A DNA stretch of 19,738 bases. It comes from an uncultured Porphyromonadaceae bacterium. GTDB taxonomy: Bacteria > Bacteroidota > Bacteroidia > Bacteroidales > Muribaculaceae. Shown piece by piece: positions 1 through 7,433 of the stretch. The notes below the pieces were generated by a model, which saw only the letters and a list, made by a program, of their open reading frames with translations, searched no databases and had not been told where the DNA came from. The DNA lies in assembly GCA_947178685.1 (NCBI GenBank), contig CAMWZE010000002.1, positions 1 to 19,738 on the forward strand, given 5' to 3'. A program made the position numbers and the translations under genes. Position 1 is the first letter of the stretch. Each line of letters opens with the position of its first letter.

Positions 1-792
1 CTACATAATATTCACGACTCTTCGATACTTACCGACTATCGTTCGTTCAGCGTGGGTGTGGATGGCTATTACACGGCTTCCGGACAGTCTGTCTCGGTGT
101 CATATTCACTACGCAACACCCAGACCGGTATCTTCATTATAGCGATGGGTGGTTTAGGCTGGAACAAGTCGGAATTCGGCACTGTGCAGGATATCTCAGG
201 TGATTACATATTCTATTCCTACCGTTCAAAACCCTCGGAGTCTCGCACAGCCTCTGCGATGTTAAATGTCACCAAGTCGCTCGACTTCATGAGGGGAGCG
301 GTGGGCATGAGGGGTAATTATGCGCGAAATGAGAACTCGTTGCTCTCGCAAGGTGTGAATACCCGTTATCAGAACGACTCTTTCTCGCTATCCCCGTTTA
401 TAAACGGCAACATCTCTTCATACTTCAACTGGAATCTCGGGTTTACATGGGATCGTTCGTTGTTGAGCATATCGGATATGTCGACACGTCATACTGACAA
501 TTACATATACAAGGGGAGCCTGACGCTGACCCCTTGCGATCTGGTGACATGGACTGTAGGTGGAGAGATCTACCGCAATCAGATTGAGGAGGGACGCCAC
601 AAAAACATGACGATGCTCGACACGAAGCTCTCTTTCAACATCACAAAGCGATTGGAGATTTCAGCTTCCGTGACTAATCTCCTCAACCGTAAGACCTACA
701 GCTACACCACCTATGGCACCGTCTCACAGCTTGAGCGTTCGAGCCTGCTCCGTGGTCGCGAGTTCATGCTCTCCATCTACCTCAAAAAGTAA
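1..792 (+). CDS. Outer-membrane beta-barrel protein, C-terminal part (TonB-dependent-receptor-like), 5' truncated by window
   Basis: The reading frame is open from base 1 and ends at TAA 790-792, so about 263 C-terminal residues are visible and the true start lies upstream. The whole fragment alternates polar and aromatic/hydrophobic residues in short segments separated by Asn/Asp/Ser-rich turns, as in outer-membrane beta strands. The closing part, with an SASVTNLLNRKTYSY segment and a final REFMLSIYLKK strand, resembles the last strands of Bacteroidota outer-membrane beta-barrel/TonB-dependent-receptor proteins (OMP_b-brl_3 or TonB_dep_Rec type). Expected location is the outer membrane; the substrate cannot be told because plug and carboxypeptidase-like domains lie outside the window. 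The last residue is Lys rather than the classic Phe, which is not unusual in this phylum. No clear terminator follows the gene. Confidence 0.8.
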   Translation, partial: LHNIHDSSILTDYRSFSVGVDGYYTASGQSVSVSYSLRNTQTGIFIIAMGGLGWNKSEFGTVQDISGDYIFYSYRSKPSESRTASAMLNVTKSLDFMRGAVGMRGNYARNENSLLSQGVNTRYQNDSFSLSPFINGNISSYFNWNLGFTWDRSLLSISDMSTRHTDNYIYKGSLTLTPCDLVTWTVGGEIYRNQIEEGRHKNMTMLDTKLSFNITKRLEISASVTNLLNRKTYSYTTYGTVSQLERSSLLRGREFMLSIYLKK

Positions 793-856
793 ACCACCTC
801 TTTGCAGACACGACTGCATGATCATAGAGCCGGAGCAGAAAATTACTTTGCCTAAG

Positions 857-888
857 TTTGCGTAATTAATGCTTTTACGCTATCTTTG
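857..888 (+). promoter_or_regulatory. Predicted Bacteroidota sigma-70-type promoter for the AAA/PD-(D/E)XK gene
   Basis: TTTG at 857-860 is followed after exactly 20 bp by TATCTTTG at 881-888. This fits the Bacteroidota consensus TTTG-N19-21-TAnnTTTG in full. Transcription should begin a few bases after 888, giving a leader of about 90 nt before the ATG at 986. Confidence 0.7.
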
Positions 889-921
889 GGAAAATATTAC
901 CGAGACAAAGCCCTTGCATCT

Positions 922-951
922 GGCCGGAATCAGATTATGTGATATCCGGCC
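922..951 (+). promoter_or_regulatory. GC-rich hairpin in the 5' leader of the AAA/PD-(D/E)XK gene
   Basis: GGCCGGA (922-928) and TCCGGCC (945-951) form a perfect 7-bp stem around a 16-nt AT-rich loop. It lies inside the predicted leader, 34 nt before the start codon. There is no U tract after it, so it is not a simple terminator. Whether it regulates anything is inference. Confidence 0.45.
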
Positions 952-985
952 TGCATCGGAACATGACCTCTAACTACCGAAGAGA

Positions 986-2578
986 ATGGCAAAGAGCATT
1001 GAATACCCCGTAGGAATACAGACATTTGAAAAAATTATAACAAATGATTATCTGTATATCGATAAGACAGCGTTGATATATGAACTTTTCAACGATGCCA
1101 ATTACATCTTCCTGAGCCGTCCGAGACGGTTCGGAAAGAGCCTTCTCATGTCGACTATCGAAGCCTATTTTAAGGGAAGAAAGAATCTCTTCCGAGGCCT
1201 TGCCATAGATAAATTGGAAAATGATTGGATAGAATATCCCGTATTCCGTTTCGACCTCAGCGGGCAGAATTACAATCATCCCCAACGTCTTATAGACCGC
1301 ATCACAGGATGTCTCGATTTTATAGAGGAAAAATACGGACTAAAATGTCTCACCGACAATATTTCGGAACGATTCATATCTATCATACGCCAAGCTTATG
1401 AGAAATATGGGCAGAGAGTGGTTGTACTCATCGACGAGTATGACAAGCCTCTTCTCGATTGTCTCCACGATGATCCTCTCCATCAGCTTCTCAAGGATGA
1501 ACTGCGCGGATTTTATTCCGTGCTGAAGATGAGCGATGAATATATAAGATTCGCTATGCTTACCGGCGTCACAAAGTTTGGTAAGGTTTCGGTGTTCAGT
1601 GGGCTCAACAATCTCAAAGATATTTCGATGCTCCCGAAATACAATGCTCTCTGCGGCATCAGTGAGACAGAATTTCACAACTATTTTCCAAGCTCCATCA
1701 AAGAGTTCGCACAGGAGAACGACCTGACGGAGAAGCAGACATGGGATTACTTCAAGTTGCTTTACGACGGCTATCGGTTCGCCTCCAAGGGAGAGAACAT
1801 CTACAATCCATACAGTGTGCTCAGTGCATTTGATTCGGAGACATTCGGATCCTACTGGTATGAGAGCGGATCGCCCTCTTATCTCATCAAACTGATCGAG
1901 AGTCGGCGTTTCCTGTTGTCTAATCTTGAGGGCGAGAGACGTAGTTCAAAACAGTTGGGCGACATCTCCAACATCGGTGATGATATCGTGCCTCTCCTAT
2001 ATCAGTCGGGCTATCTCACTATCAAGGCCTTCGACAACCCTTCCGGAAATCCATTGGGAGGGCTTTACACATTGGGCTTCCCTAACGTCGAGGTTAACCA
2101 GAGCTTCTGGGAGTCGCTCGCCAACCATTTCTTTAAAGGATTCGGAGGAGTCTACACTTTCCATCTGCAAAACTTTATGGATGATATCCTCCACGGGAAG
2201 ACGGAGGATTTCATGACACGTCTGCAGAGTCTCTTTGCCGACACCAACTCAGAGCCTGAGGCCGACAAAGAGATTCATTTCCAGAATATGATGGCTATAG
2301 CATGTAAGATGATGGGACTGGAGACGCGCACAGAGATTCATTCGAGCCGTGGCCGATGCGACATGCAGATTGAGACTTCAGCCTTCATCTATATTTTCGA
2401 ATTCAAGGTTGATGGTTCAGCCGAGGAGGCCCTGCGACAGATAATGGAACGCGGTTATGCGGAGCGTTTCGCCGCCGACCATCGTATTGTATATCTCATC
2501 GGAGCGAATTTCTCGACCGCTACACGCACCTTAACCGACTGGAGAATCGACATTGCGTTACACGAATGTCCAGATTAG
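986..2578 (+). CDS. AAA-ATPase-like / PD-(D/E)XK nuclease superfamily protein (DUF1703 type)
   Basis: 530 aa. The N-terminal half matches the AAA-ATPase_like family (PF09820): an opening KSIEYPVGIQTFEKII segment, a family-type P-loop RPRRFGKS at 45-52 (the first Gly of the classic Walker A is replaced by Arg, as is usual in this family), and a Walker B strand VVVLIDEYDKP at about 145-155. The C-terminal part looks like PDDEXK_9 (PF08011): D459 in GRCDMQI and E472-x-K474 in FEFKVD form the D...ExK nuclease-like core. Function is unknown. The family is abundant and multi-copy in Bacteroidales genomes, and a nucleic-acid or defence-related role is often suspected but unproven. It has its own promoter and leader hairpin and lies between an outer-membrane gene and an AT-rich orphan, so it looks like an independent accessory cistron. 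The ATG at 986 fits the family N-terminus. Confidence 0.88.
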   Translation: MAKSIEYPVGIQTFEKIITNDYLYIDKTALIYELFNDANYIFLSRPRRFGKSLLMSTIEAYFKGRKNLFRGLAIDKLENDWIEYPVFRFDLSGQNYNHPQRLIDRITGCLDFIEEKYGLKCLTDNISERFISIIRQAYEKYGQRVVVLIDEYDKPLLDCLHDDPLHQLLKDELRGFYSVLKMSDEYIRFAMLTGVTKFGKVSVFSGLNNLKDISMLPKYNALCGISETEFHNYFPSSIKEFAQENDLTEKQTWDYFKLLYDGYRFASKGENIYNPYSVLSAFDSETFGSYWYESGSPSYLIKLIESRRFLLSNLEGERRSSKQLGDISNIGDDIVPLLYQSGYLTIKAFDNPSGNPLGGLYTLGFPNVEVNQSFWESLANHFFKGFGGVYTFHLQNFMDDILHGKTEDFMTRLQSLFADTNSEPEADKEIHFQNMMAIACKMMGLETRTEIHSSRGRCDMQIETSAFIYIFEFKVDGSAEEALRQIMERGYAERFAADHRIVYLIGANFSTATRTLTDWRIDIALHECPD

Positions 2579-2587
2579 ACATAAGGG

Positions 2588-2619
2588 CTTGCATAATATT
2601 CAGATTTAAACTATATTTG
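2588..2619 (+). promoter_or_regulatory. Predicted Bacteroidota-type promoter for the small membrane protein gene
   Basis: TATATTTG at 2612-2619 matches TAnnTTTG exactly. CTTG at 2588-2591, 20 bp upstream, matches three of four bases of the -33 TTTG. A transcript from here would carry a leader of about 130 nt before the ATG at 2759. Confidence 0.6.
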
Positions 2620-2677
2620 CAAATTATTGCTACAAAATAACTATTAGTAGAATAAATTTTGGTATTCTTATTAATTC

Positions 2678-2716
2678 AGGTCAGCAGTTGTATCTATAAT
2701 ATTCAATTGCTGACCT
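2678..2716 (+). promoter_or_regulatory. Long inverted repeat in the leader before the small membrane protein
   Basis: AGGTCAGCAGTTG (2678-2690) pairs with CAATTGCTGACCT (2704-2716). This is a 13-bp stem with a single G-U pair and a 13-nt AT loop, and AATT flanks extend it across one bulged base. The right arm is followed by mixed A/T rather than a clean T run, so it is a poor Rho-independent terminator. Its place between the predicted promoter and the ATG suggests a leader structure or an operator; it might also serve as a 3' end for the gene at 986-2578. Confidence 0.5.
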
Positions 2717-2758
2717 AATTATAATTGGAGTCATTAACGAATTAAGTTCCTTAAAATC

Positions 2759-3199
2759 ATGAAAATTATTATCAACAGAGGCTTTAGTAATTATCTCACG
2801 GATATGATTGTTTTCAGGAATGGAGAGGAGATAGCTCACTGTTCACTGAAAGAGGATTATTGTTTTGTGAATCCTGAGGAAGGGGACAACATCTTAATAA
2901 TGTTGAAATTTCCAGTTTCCTTAACAGCGAGACTCTGCTCTTTCATCTATCACAAGGAAAACGAAGTAATCTACATAGCTCCCACTCTATTAGCGAAATA
3001 CTGGGATCTTATAAACTACTCAATATTACCCTATCTCTGTCTTGTGCTTTTTGCATTACAAGCCGTAATAAAATCGGACGCATACACGTGGATATGTGTA
3101 GCCATTATCTCACTCACTGGCCTATCAATAATCATAAGTAAAACTTTTATGCAGTTTCCTTCCACACGTAAAAAACTTATAAATACACACATCCTATAA
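2759..3199 (+). CDS. Hypothetical small membrane protein with two C-terminal transmembrane segments
   Basis: 146 aa, not recognised as any named family. Residues 1-75 look like a compact beta-rich domain (alternating hydrophobics, FRNGEEIAHCSL, and a late IYHKENEVIYIAP strand). Hydrophobic segments at about 86-104 and 110-127 are likely membrane helices, followed by a short basic tail (STRKKL). The likely layout is a soluble N-terminal domain anchored by a helical hairpin. ATG 2759 is the first start after an in-frame stop (TAA 2735-2737) and there is no Shine-Dalgarno sequence. Support that it is real: a matching promoter, a leader hairpin, coherent protein-like composition and a terminator after it. 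The DNA is visibly more AT-rich than the genes on either side, which suggests recent gain. It could belong to a lineage-specific family. Confidence 0.6.
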   Translation: MKIIINRGFSNYLTDMIVFRNGEEIAHCSLKEDYCFVNPEEGDNILIMLKFPVSLTARLCSFIYHKENEVIYIAPTLLAKYWDLINYSILPYLCLVLFALQAVIKSDAYTWICVAIISLTGLSIIISKTFMQFPSTRKKLINTHIL

Positions 3200-3241
3200 C
3201 CAATACCTGTCGTTGGACTCCATAGCTTGAGCGCAGGACTT

Positions 3242-3279
3242 ACATTTACATAAGCCGATAAAACATTTCCATAAGCCGA
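3242..3279. repeat. Two direct repeats at 21-bp spacing
   Basis: ACATTTACATAAGCCGA (3242-3258) and ACATTTCCATAAGCCGA (3263-3279) match at 16 of 17 bases and their starts are 21 bp apart, so both copies face the same side of the helix. They lie between the small membrane gene and its terminator. They could be a protein-binding site or the remains of a small duplication. Confidence 0.6.
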
Positions 3280-3282
3280 CAT

Positions 3283-3323
3283 AGGGCGTCAGATTAGATT
3301 TTTTCTTATCCTGATGCCCTTTT
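3283..3323 (+). terminator. Rho-independent terminator after the small membrane gene
   Basis: AGGGCGTCAG (3283-3292) pairs with CTGATGCCCT (3311-3320): ten pairs, one of them G-U. The loop is 18 nt and T-rich, and TTT continues after the stem. It separates the orphan gene from mgtE. The large loop is unusual, but stem and T run suit termination. Confidence 0.6.
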
Positions 3324-3333
3324 CAAGTTATTT

Positions 3334-3366
3334 TTCGTAATTTTGCAGTCTAAGCATGTAATTTTG
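3334..3366 (+). promoter_or_regulatory. Predicted mgtE promoter with a duplicated -7 element
   Basis: TAATTTTG occurs twice, at 3338-3345 and 3359-3366, each inside an identical GTAATTTTGCA block, with starts 21 bp apart. The downstream copy has TTCG (3334-3337) 21 bp before it, a three-of-four match to the -33 element, and is the better promoter. The upstream copy has no good -33. A start just after 3366 would give a leader of roughly 25 nt to the ATG at 3398. Confidence 0.5.
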
Positions 3367-3397
3367 CAATCACAGCAAAAGCAGTAGCAGTAGAATT

Positions 3398-4765
3398 ATG
3401 AGGGATTTTAACGAAACCGACATAGAAGGCATCGAGCAGATTATCGACTCCCAAGACACGGAAGCCGCTCAGAACGAGGTGAAAGAGATGCACCCCGCTG
3501 ATATTGCCGAGCTTTTCCAACACCTTAACCTGAAACAGGCCGAGTGGCTCTTCAATCTTATCGAGGATAAGGAGAAGAAAGCTGACGTGCTGATGGAGCT
3601 CGATGAGGAAGACCGTAAGAAACTGCTTGAGGGTATGGACCCTGAGCAGATAGGGCATTATATCGACTTACTCGATACTGACGATGCCGTCGATCTTATA
3701 CAGGAACTCGACAAGGAGGACCGCGATGAGGTGATCTCTCATATCGACGACGTGGAACAGGCCGGTGATATCGTAGACCTTCTTCAATATGACGAGGACA
3801 CCGCCGGTGGCCTTATGGGCACGGAGATGATCGTGGTGAATGAAAACCTCTCCATGCCGGATTGTCTCAAAGAAATGCGCCGACAGGCCGAAGACCTCGA
3901 CGATATCTATTACGTCTACGTGGTGGACGACGACAACCGCCTCAAAGGTATTCTCCCCCTCAAGAAGATGATAACCCACCCTTCGGTGTCGAAAATCAAA
4001 CATGTGATGGAGGCCGACCCGATATCGGTGCGCACGGAGAGCCCGATTGATGAGGTGGCTATCGATTTTGAGAAGTATGACCTCGTGGCAATGCCTGTGG
4101 TAGACAGCATAGGCCGTCTGGTGGGACAGATCACCGTTGACGACGTGATGGATGAGGTGCGCGAGCAAAGCGAACGCGACTATCAGCTCGCTTCAGGTAT
4201 CTCCTCCGATGTGGATGCGTCCGACTCAGTGCTCGCCCAGACAAAAGCCCGCATCCCATGGCTTTTGATCGGCATTATCGGGGGTATCGTAAACTCTCTG
4301 ATTCTCTCCGGGTTCGAAGCTCAGATTGCTGCTGTGACAGCCCTTGCGATCTTCATTCCGCTTATCGGTGGCACCGGTGGAAACGTGGGTGTGCAGGCCT
4401 CGGCTATCGTGGTGCAGGGTCTTGCCAACGGCCGTCTGGAGATAAAGAACGCCTGGACCCAAATAGGTCGTGAGTTTCTTGTGGCAATGCTGAATGCCGT
4501 GGTGATTTCAACGGTGGTGTTCATCTACATTTTCTTCACACAAGGCCCCGAGTATAAATACTCTGTAGGCCTTGCGGTGGGAGCCTCGCTGTTTGCCGTG
4601 GTGATATTCGCTACCGTATTCGGCACCCTCGTGCCCCTTACACTCGAACGCCTGAAGATAAACCCGGCTCTCGCCACCGGCCCTTTCATACAGATTACAA
4701 ACGATGTGGTGGGCCTATTGATATATGTAGGCATGTCTACCTGGATGCTCTCCATCTTCAACTGA
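3398..4765 (+). CDS. mgtE: Magnesium transporter MgtE
   Basis: 455 aa, normal length for the family. It is a Mg2+-gated Mg2+ channel/transporter of the inner membrane. Residues 1-130 are the acidic helical MgtE N domain (PF03448) with repeated LDEEDR/LDKEDRDE segments. A YDEDTAGGLMGTEM linker at 131-144 is followed by two CBS domains (about 140-200 and 204-262), which sense cytosolic Mg2+ in characterised homologues. The membrane domain (PF01769) occupies about 286-455, with the conserved GGTGGNVGVQAS at 324-335 and NPALATGPF at 422-430, followed by ND at 435-436. The gene has its own predicted promoter after a terminator. mutS follows 37 bp later on the same strand with no visible terminator, so read-through is likely. 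Confidence 0.96.
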   Translation: MRDFNETDIEGIEQIIDSQDTEAAQNEVKEMHPADIAELFQHLNLKQAEWLFNLIEDKEKKADVLMELDEEDRKKLLEGMDPEQIGHYIDLLDTDDAVDLIQELDKEDRDEVISHIDDVEQAGDIVDLLQYDEDTAGGLMGTEMIVVNENLSMPDCLKEMRRQAEDLDDIYYVYVVDDDNRLKGILPLKKMITHPSVSKIKHVMEADPISVRTESPIDEVAIDFEKYDLVAMPVVDSIGRLVGQITVDDVMDEVREQSERDYQLASGISSDVDASDSVLAQTKARIPWLLIGIIGGIVNSLILSGFEAQIAAVTALAIFIPLIGGTGGNVGVQASAIVVQGLANGRLEIKNAWTQIGREFLVAMLNAVVISTVVFIYIFFTQGPEYKYSVGLAVGASLFAVVIFATVFGTLVPLTLERLKINPALATGPFIQITNDVVGLLIYVGMSTWMLSIFN

Positions 4766-4802
4766 CATCAAACTCTTAACCCTCAACTTTAAACCGTAAA
4801 CA

Positions 4803-7433
4803 GTGGCCAAAATTGCCGAGACCCCTCTCATGCTCCAGTATCTGGAGATGAAAAAGAAACATCCTGATGCCATACTCCTTTTCCGTGTGGGCGACTTCTA
4901 CGAGACTTTCTCCGACGACGCTATCGCCGCCAGTGAGATTCTTGGAATTACCCTCACCCGTCGCGCCAATGGCAAGGCTCAGTCAGTGGAGCTCGCAGGA
5001 TTCCCTCACCATGCCCTCGATTCTTATCTACCGAAACTGGTGAGGGCCGGCAGGCGTGTGGCCATCTGTGAGCAACTTGAAGATCCCAAACTCACGAAGA
5101 AGCTCGTGAAGAGGGGCATAACGGAATTGGTGACGCCGGGCGTAAACACATCCACCGGGGCACTGCAGGCTAAGGAGAATAACTTCCTTGCGGCGATCCA
5201 CGTCACGAAAAAGAACGTGGGAGTCGCTTTCCTCGATATATCCACAGGGGAGTTCCTTTGTGCGGAGACCTCTCCCGAAGAGACCGACCGTCTTCTCAAT
5301 CAGCTGCAACCAAAGGAGCTGCTGCGCATGAAAGGCACTCGTGATTTCTGCCAATCCCGGATATCATACAAATGCAGCGTCTTCGAACTCGACGATTGGG
5401 TCTACACCTCTTCGGCCGCTGAGGAACGCCTGCTTAAACAGTTCTCCACATCCACCCTGAAAGGTTTCGGGGTGGAGTCGATGCCGGCTGCTGTGATTGC
5501 CGCCGGAAGTATCCTGTATTATCTTGACCTTACAAGCCATACCCGCATCTCCCATATCACTACTCTCGCGCGCATCGACAATCGCCGTTTCATGCACCTC
5601 GACCGATTCACGGTGCGTAACCTTGAGCTGCTCGAATCGATGAGTCCCGAAGGTAAGAGCCTGTTGAATGTGATCGACAAGACTGTCTGCCCGATGGGGT
5701 CGCGACTTATGCGACGTTGGCTGATGATGCCCCTCCTTGACCCTGCGGCCATAAACCGCCGCCTTGATGCCGTGAGCCGTTTTGCTGAAGATGCCAACCT
5801 TCGGGAGCGTGCACGCGAGGCTGCACGTAGAACAGGTGATATTGAACGGCTCGGTTCGCGTGTCGCATCCGGAAAGATCTCCCCACGCGAGATGGCTCAG
5901 CTATCCATAGGGATAAAAGGCTCTATGGTGCTCCGTGCCTTGATGAAGGAGAGCGGTTCCGACGTGCTTTCCCGGCTCGCCGCCTCCATGCCGGACACTA
6001 TCGAAGTGGCTCAATGGATAGATGCCGCAATTGCCCCGGATGCCCCTAACTCTTTCGGGAAAACCCCGGTGATTGCCGAGGGGGTCGACACGGAGCTCGA
6101 CGACCTGCGCGACCTGCGTGCCACAAGTCGCGAACGTCTCCTCGCCCTTCAGACGCGTGAGATAGACAAAACCGGAATCACTTCCCTCAAAGTGGCCTAC
6201 AACAATGTATTCGGTTATTATCTTGAAGTACGCAACACCCACAAGGATAAGGTGCCGGAGCATTGGATCCGTAAACAGACTCTCGTAAATGCCGAACGCT
6301 ACATCACTCCCGAGCTTAAGGAACTTGAGGAGAGGATAAACGGAGCCGAGGAACGTATAGCCGAGATAGAGCTTCGCATCTACAACGAGCTGCTCGCAAA
6401 AATCAACTCCCGCTTCCCGGAGCTCCACGCAATGGGGGCGGCCGTGGCTGAGGCCGACTGCTTGCTCTCTTTTGCGGAGGCGGCCTGTGAATATGGCTAT
6501 GTCCGGCCCGAGATCAACGATTCCATGGAGCTATCCATCACCGAGGGGCGACATCCTGTGATTGAGCGGAATATGCCCCCGGGGGAGTCTTACATCTCAA
6601 ATTCCGTGAGCCTTGACTCCGACACCCGTCAGATCATGATGATCACCGGACCAAACATGAGCGGAAAATCGGCCCTCCTGCGCCAGACTGCGCTCATTGC
6701 GCTGATGGCTCAGACCGGAAGTTTCGTGCCGGCAAAAGAGGTCAGAATGGGCATTGTCGACAAAATATTCACCCGTGTGGGGGCCAGCGACAATATCTCT
6801 TCCGGCGAATCTACATTCATGGTGGAGATGAACGAGGCGGCCGCTATCCTCAACAATATGAGCGCTCGCTCCCTGATTCTCTTCGATGAGCTCGGACGCG
6901 GCACATCCACCTACGACGGCATCTCGATTGCCTGGGCCATTGTGGAGCATATCCACGAGAACGGACGGGTGTGTCCGAAGACTCTCTTTGCCACCCACTA
7001 TCATGAACTCAACGAGATGGAGAAAAAATTTAAGCGGATCATCAACTACAACGTCTCCGTTAAGGAGATAGCGGGAAAGGTGGTGTTCCTGCGCAAGCTT
7101 GAGAAGGGTGGGTCTGCTCATAGCTTCGGCATACACGTGGCTAAGCTTGCAGGCATGCCGGCTTCTATCGTGAAACGGGCCGACGACGTGCTCAAGCATC
7201 TTGAGACAGCGGGGAAATCGGTGGACGCTCCCGCCGATGCCGTTTCGGGAAAGGGGATAGCCGAGATCACCCCCTCTCCCGGTGCCTACCAGATGAGTTT
7301 CTTCCAGCTCGACGACCCGCTCCTCTCCCAGATTCGCGACCATCTCCTCAACGTAAACGTCAACAATCTCACTCCTATTCAGGCTCTCAACCTGCTTTGC
7401 GACCTTCAGGGACTCCTCACCGGCAAGCAATGA
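4803..7433 (+). CDS. mutS: DNA mismatch repair protein MutS
   Basis: 876 aa, full length. It recognises base mismatches and small loops and recruits MutL. The mismatch-reading F-x-E motif is visible as F32-Y-E34 in RVGDFYETF. Connector, core/lever and clamp regions follow. The ABC-type ATPase domain shows Walker A GPNMSGKS at 616-623, Walker B with D695-E696 in LILFDELGRGTSTYDG, and a FATHYHEL segment after it. The start is GTG at 4803: an in-frame TAA lies six bases upstream, and the next ATG (codon 10) would delete the conserved TPLM segment. The C-terminal tail keeps a short conserved helix (IQALNLLCDLQ). The last codons overlap the ATG of the next lipoprotein gene, implying translational coupling. 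Confidence 0.97.
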   Translation: MAKIAETPLMLQYLEMKKKHPDAILLFRVGDFYETFSDDAIAASEILGITLTRRANGKAQSVELAGFPHHALDSYLPKLVRAGRRVAICEQLEDPKLTKKLVKRGITELVTPGVNTSTGALQAKENNFLAAIHVTKKNVGVAFLDISTGEFLCAETSPEETDRLLNQLQPKELLRMKGTRDFCQSRISYKCSVFELDDWVYTSSAAEERLLKQFSTSTLKGFGVESMPAAVIAAGSILYYLDLTSHTRISHITTLARIDNRRFMHLDRFTVRNLELLESMSPEGKSLLNVIDKTVCPMGSRLMRRWLMMPLLDPAAINRRLDAVSRFAEDANLRERAREAARRTGDIERLGSRVASGKISPREMAQLSIGIKGSMVLRALMKESGSDVLSRLAASMPDTIEVAQWIDAAIAPDAPNSFGKTPVIAEGVDTELDDLRDLRATSRERLLALQTREIDKTGITSLKVAYNNVFGYYLEVRNTHKDKVPEHWIRKQTLVNAERYITPELKELEERINGAEERIAEIELRIYNELLAKINSRFPELHAMGAAVAEADCLLSFAEAACEYGYVRPEINDSMELSITEGRHPVIERNMPPGESYISNSVSLDSDTRQIMMITGPNMSGKSALLRQTALIALMAQTGSFVPAKEVRMGIVDKIFTRVGASDNISSGESTFMVEMNEAAAILNNMSARSLILFDELGRGTSTYDGISIAWAIVEHIHENGRVCPKTLFATHYHELNEMEKKFKRIINYNVSVKEIAGKVVFLRKLEKGGSAHSFGIHVAKLAGMPASIVKRADDVLKHLETAGKSVDAPADAVSGKGIAEITPSPGAYQMSFFQLDDPLLSQIRDHLLNVNVNNLTPIQALNLLCDLQGLLTGKQ

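Noticed and set aside
806..826. TGCAG/CTGCA small inverted repeat after the outer-membrane gene
   Set aside because: Only a 5-bp stem and no T run, so not supportable as a terminator.
3242..3368. Possible CRISPR-like or iteron array before mgtE
   Set aside because: Only two copies of each repeat, with 4-10 bp between copies and no cas or replication gene; better described as paired sites.
7397..7429. TTG start 11 codons upstream for the PorW-like gene
   Set aside because: The ATG at 7430 overlaps the mutS stop as ATGA and gives a normal lipoprotein signal; the extra codons only re-read mutS.
6597..7430. 277-codon minus-strand open frame inside mutS
   Set aside because: It is antisense to the conserved ATPase end of mutS, has no recognisable domain, and mirrors the codon pattern of the real gene.
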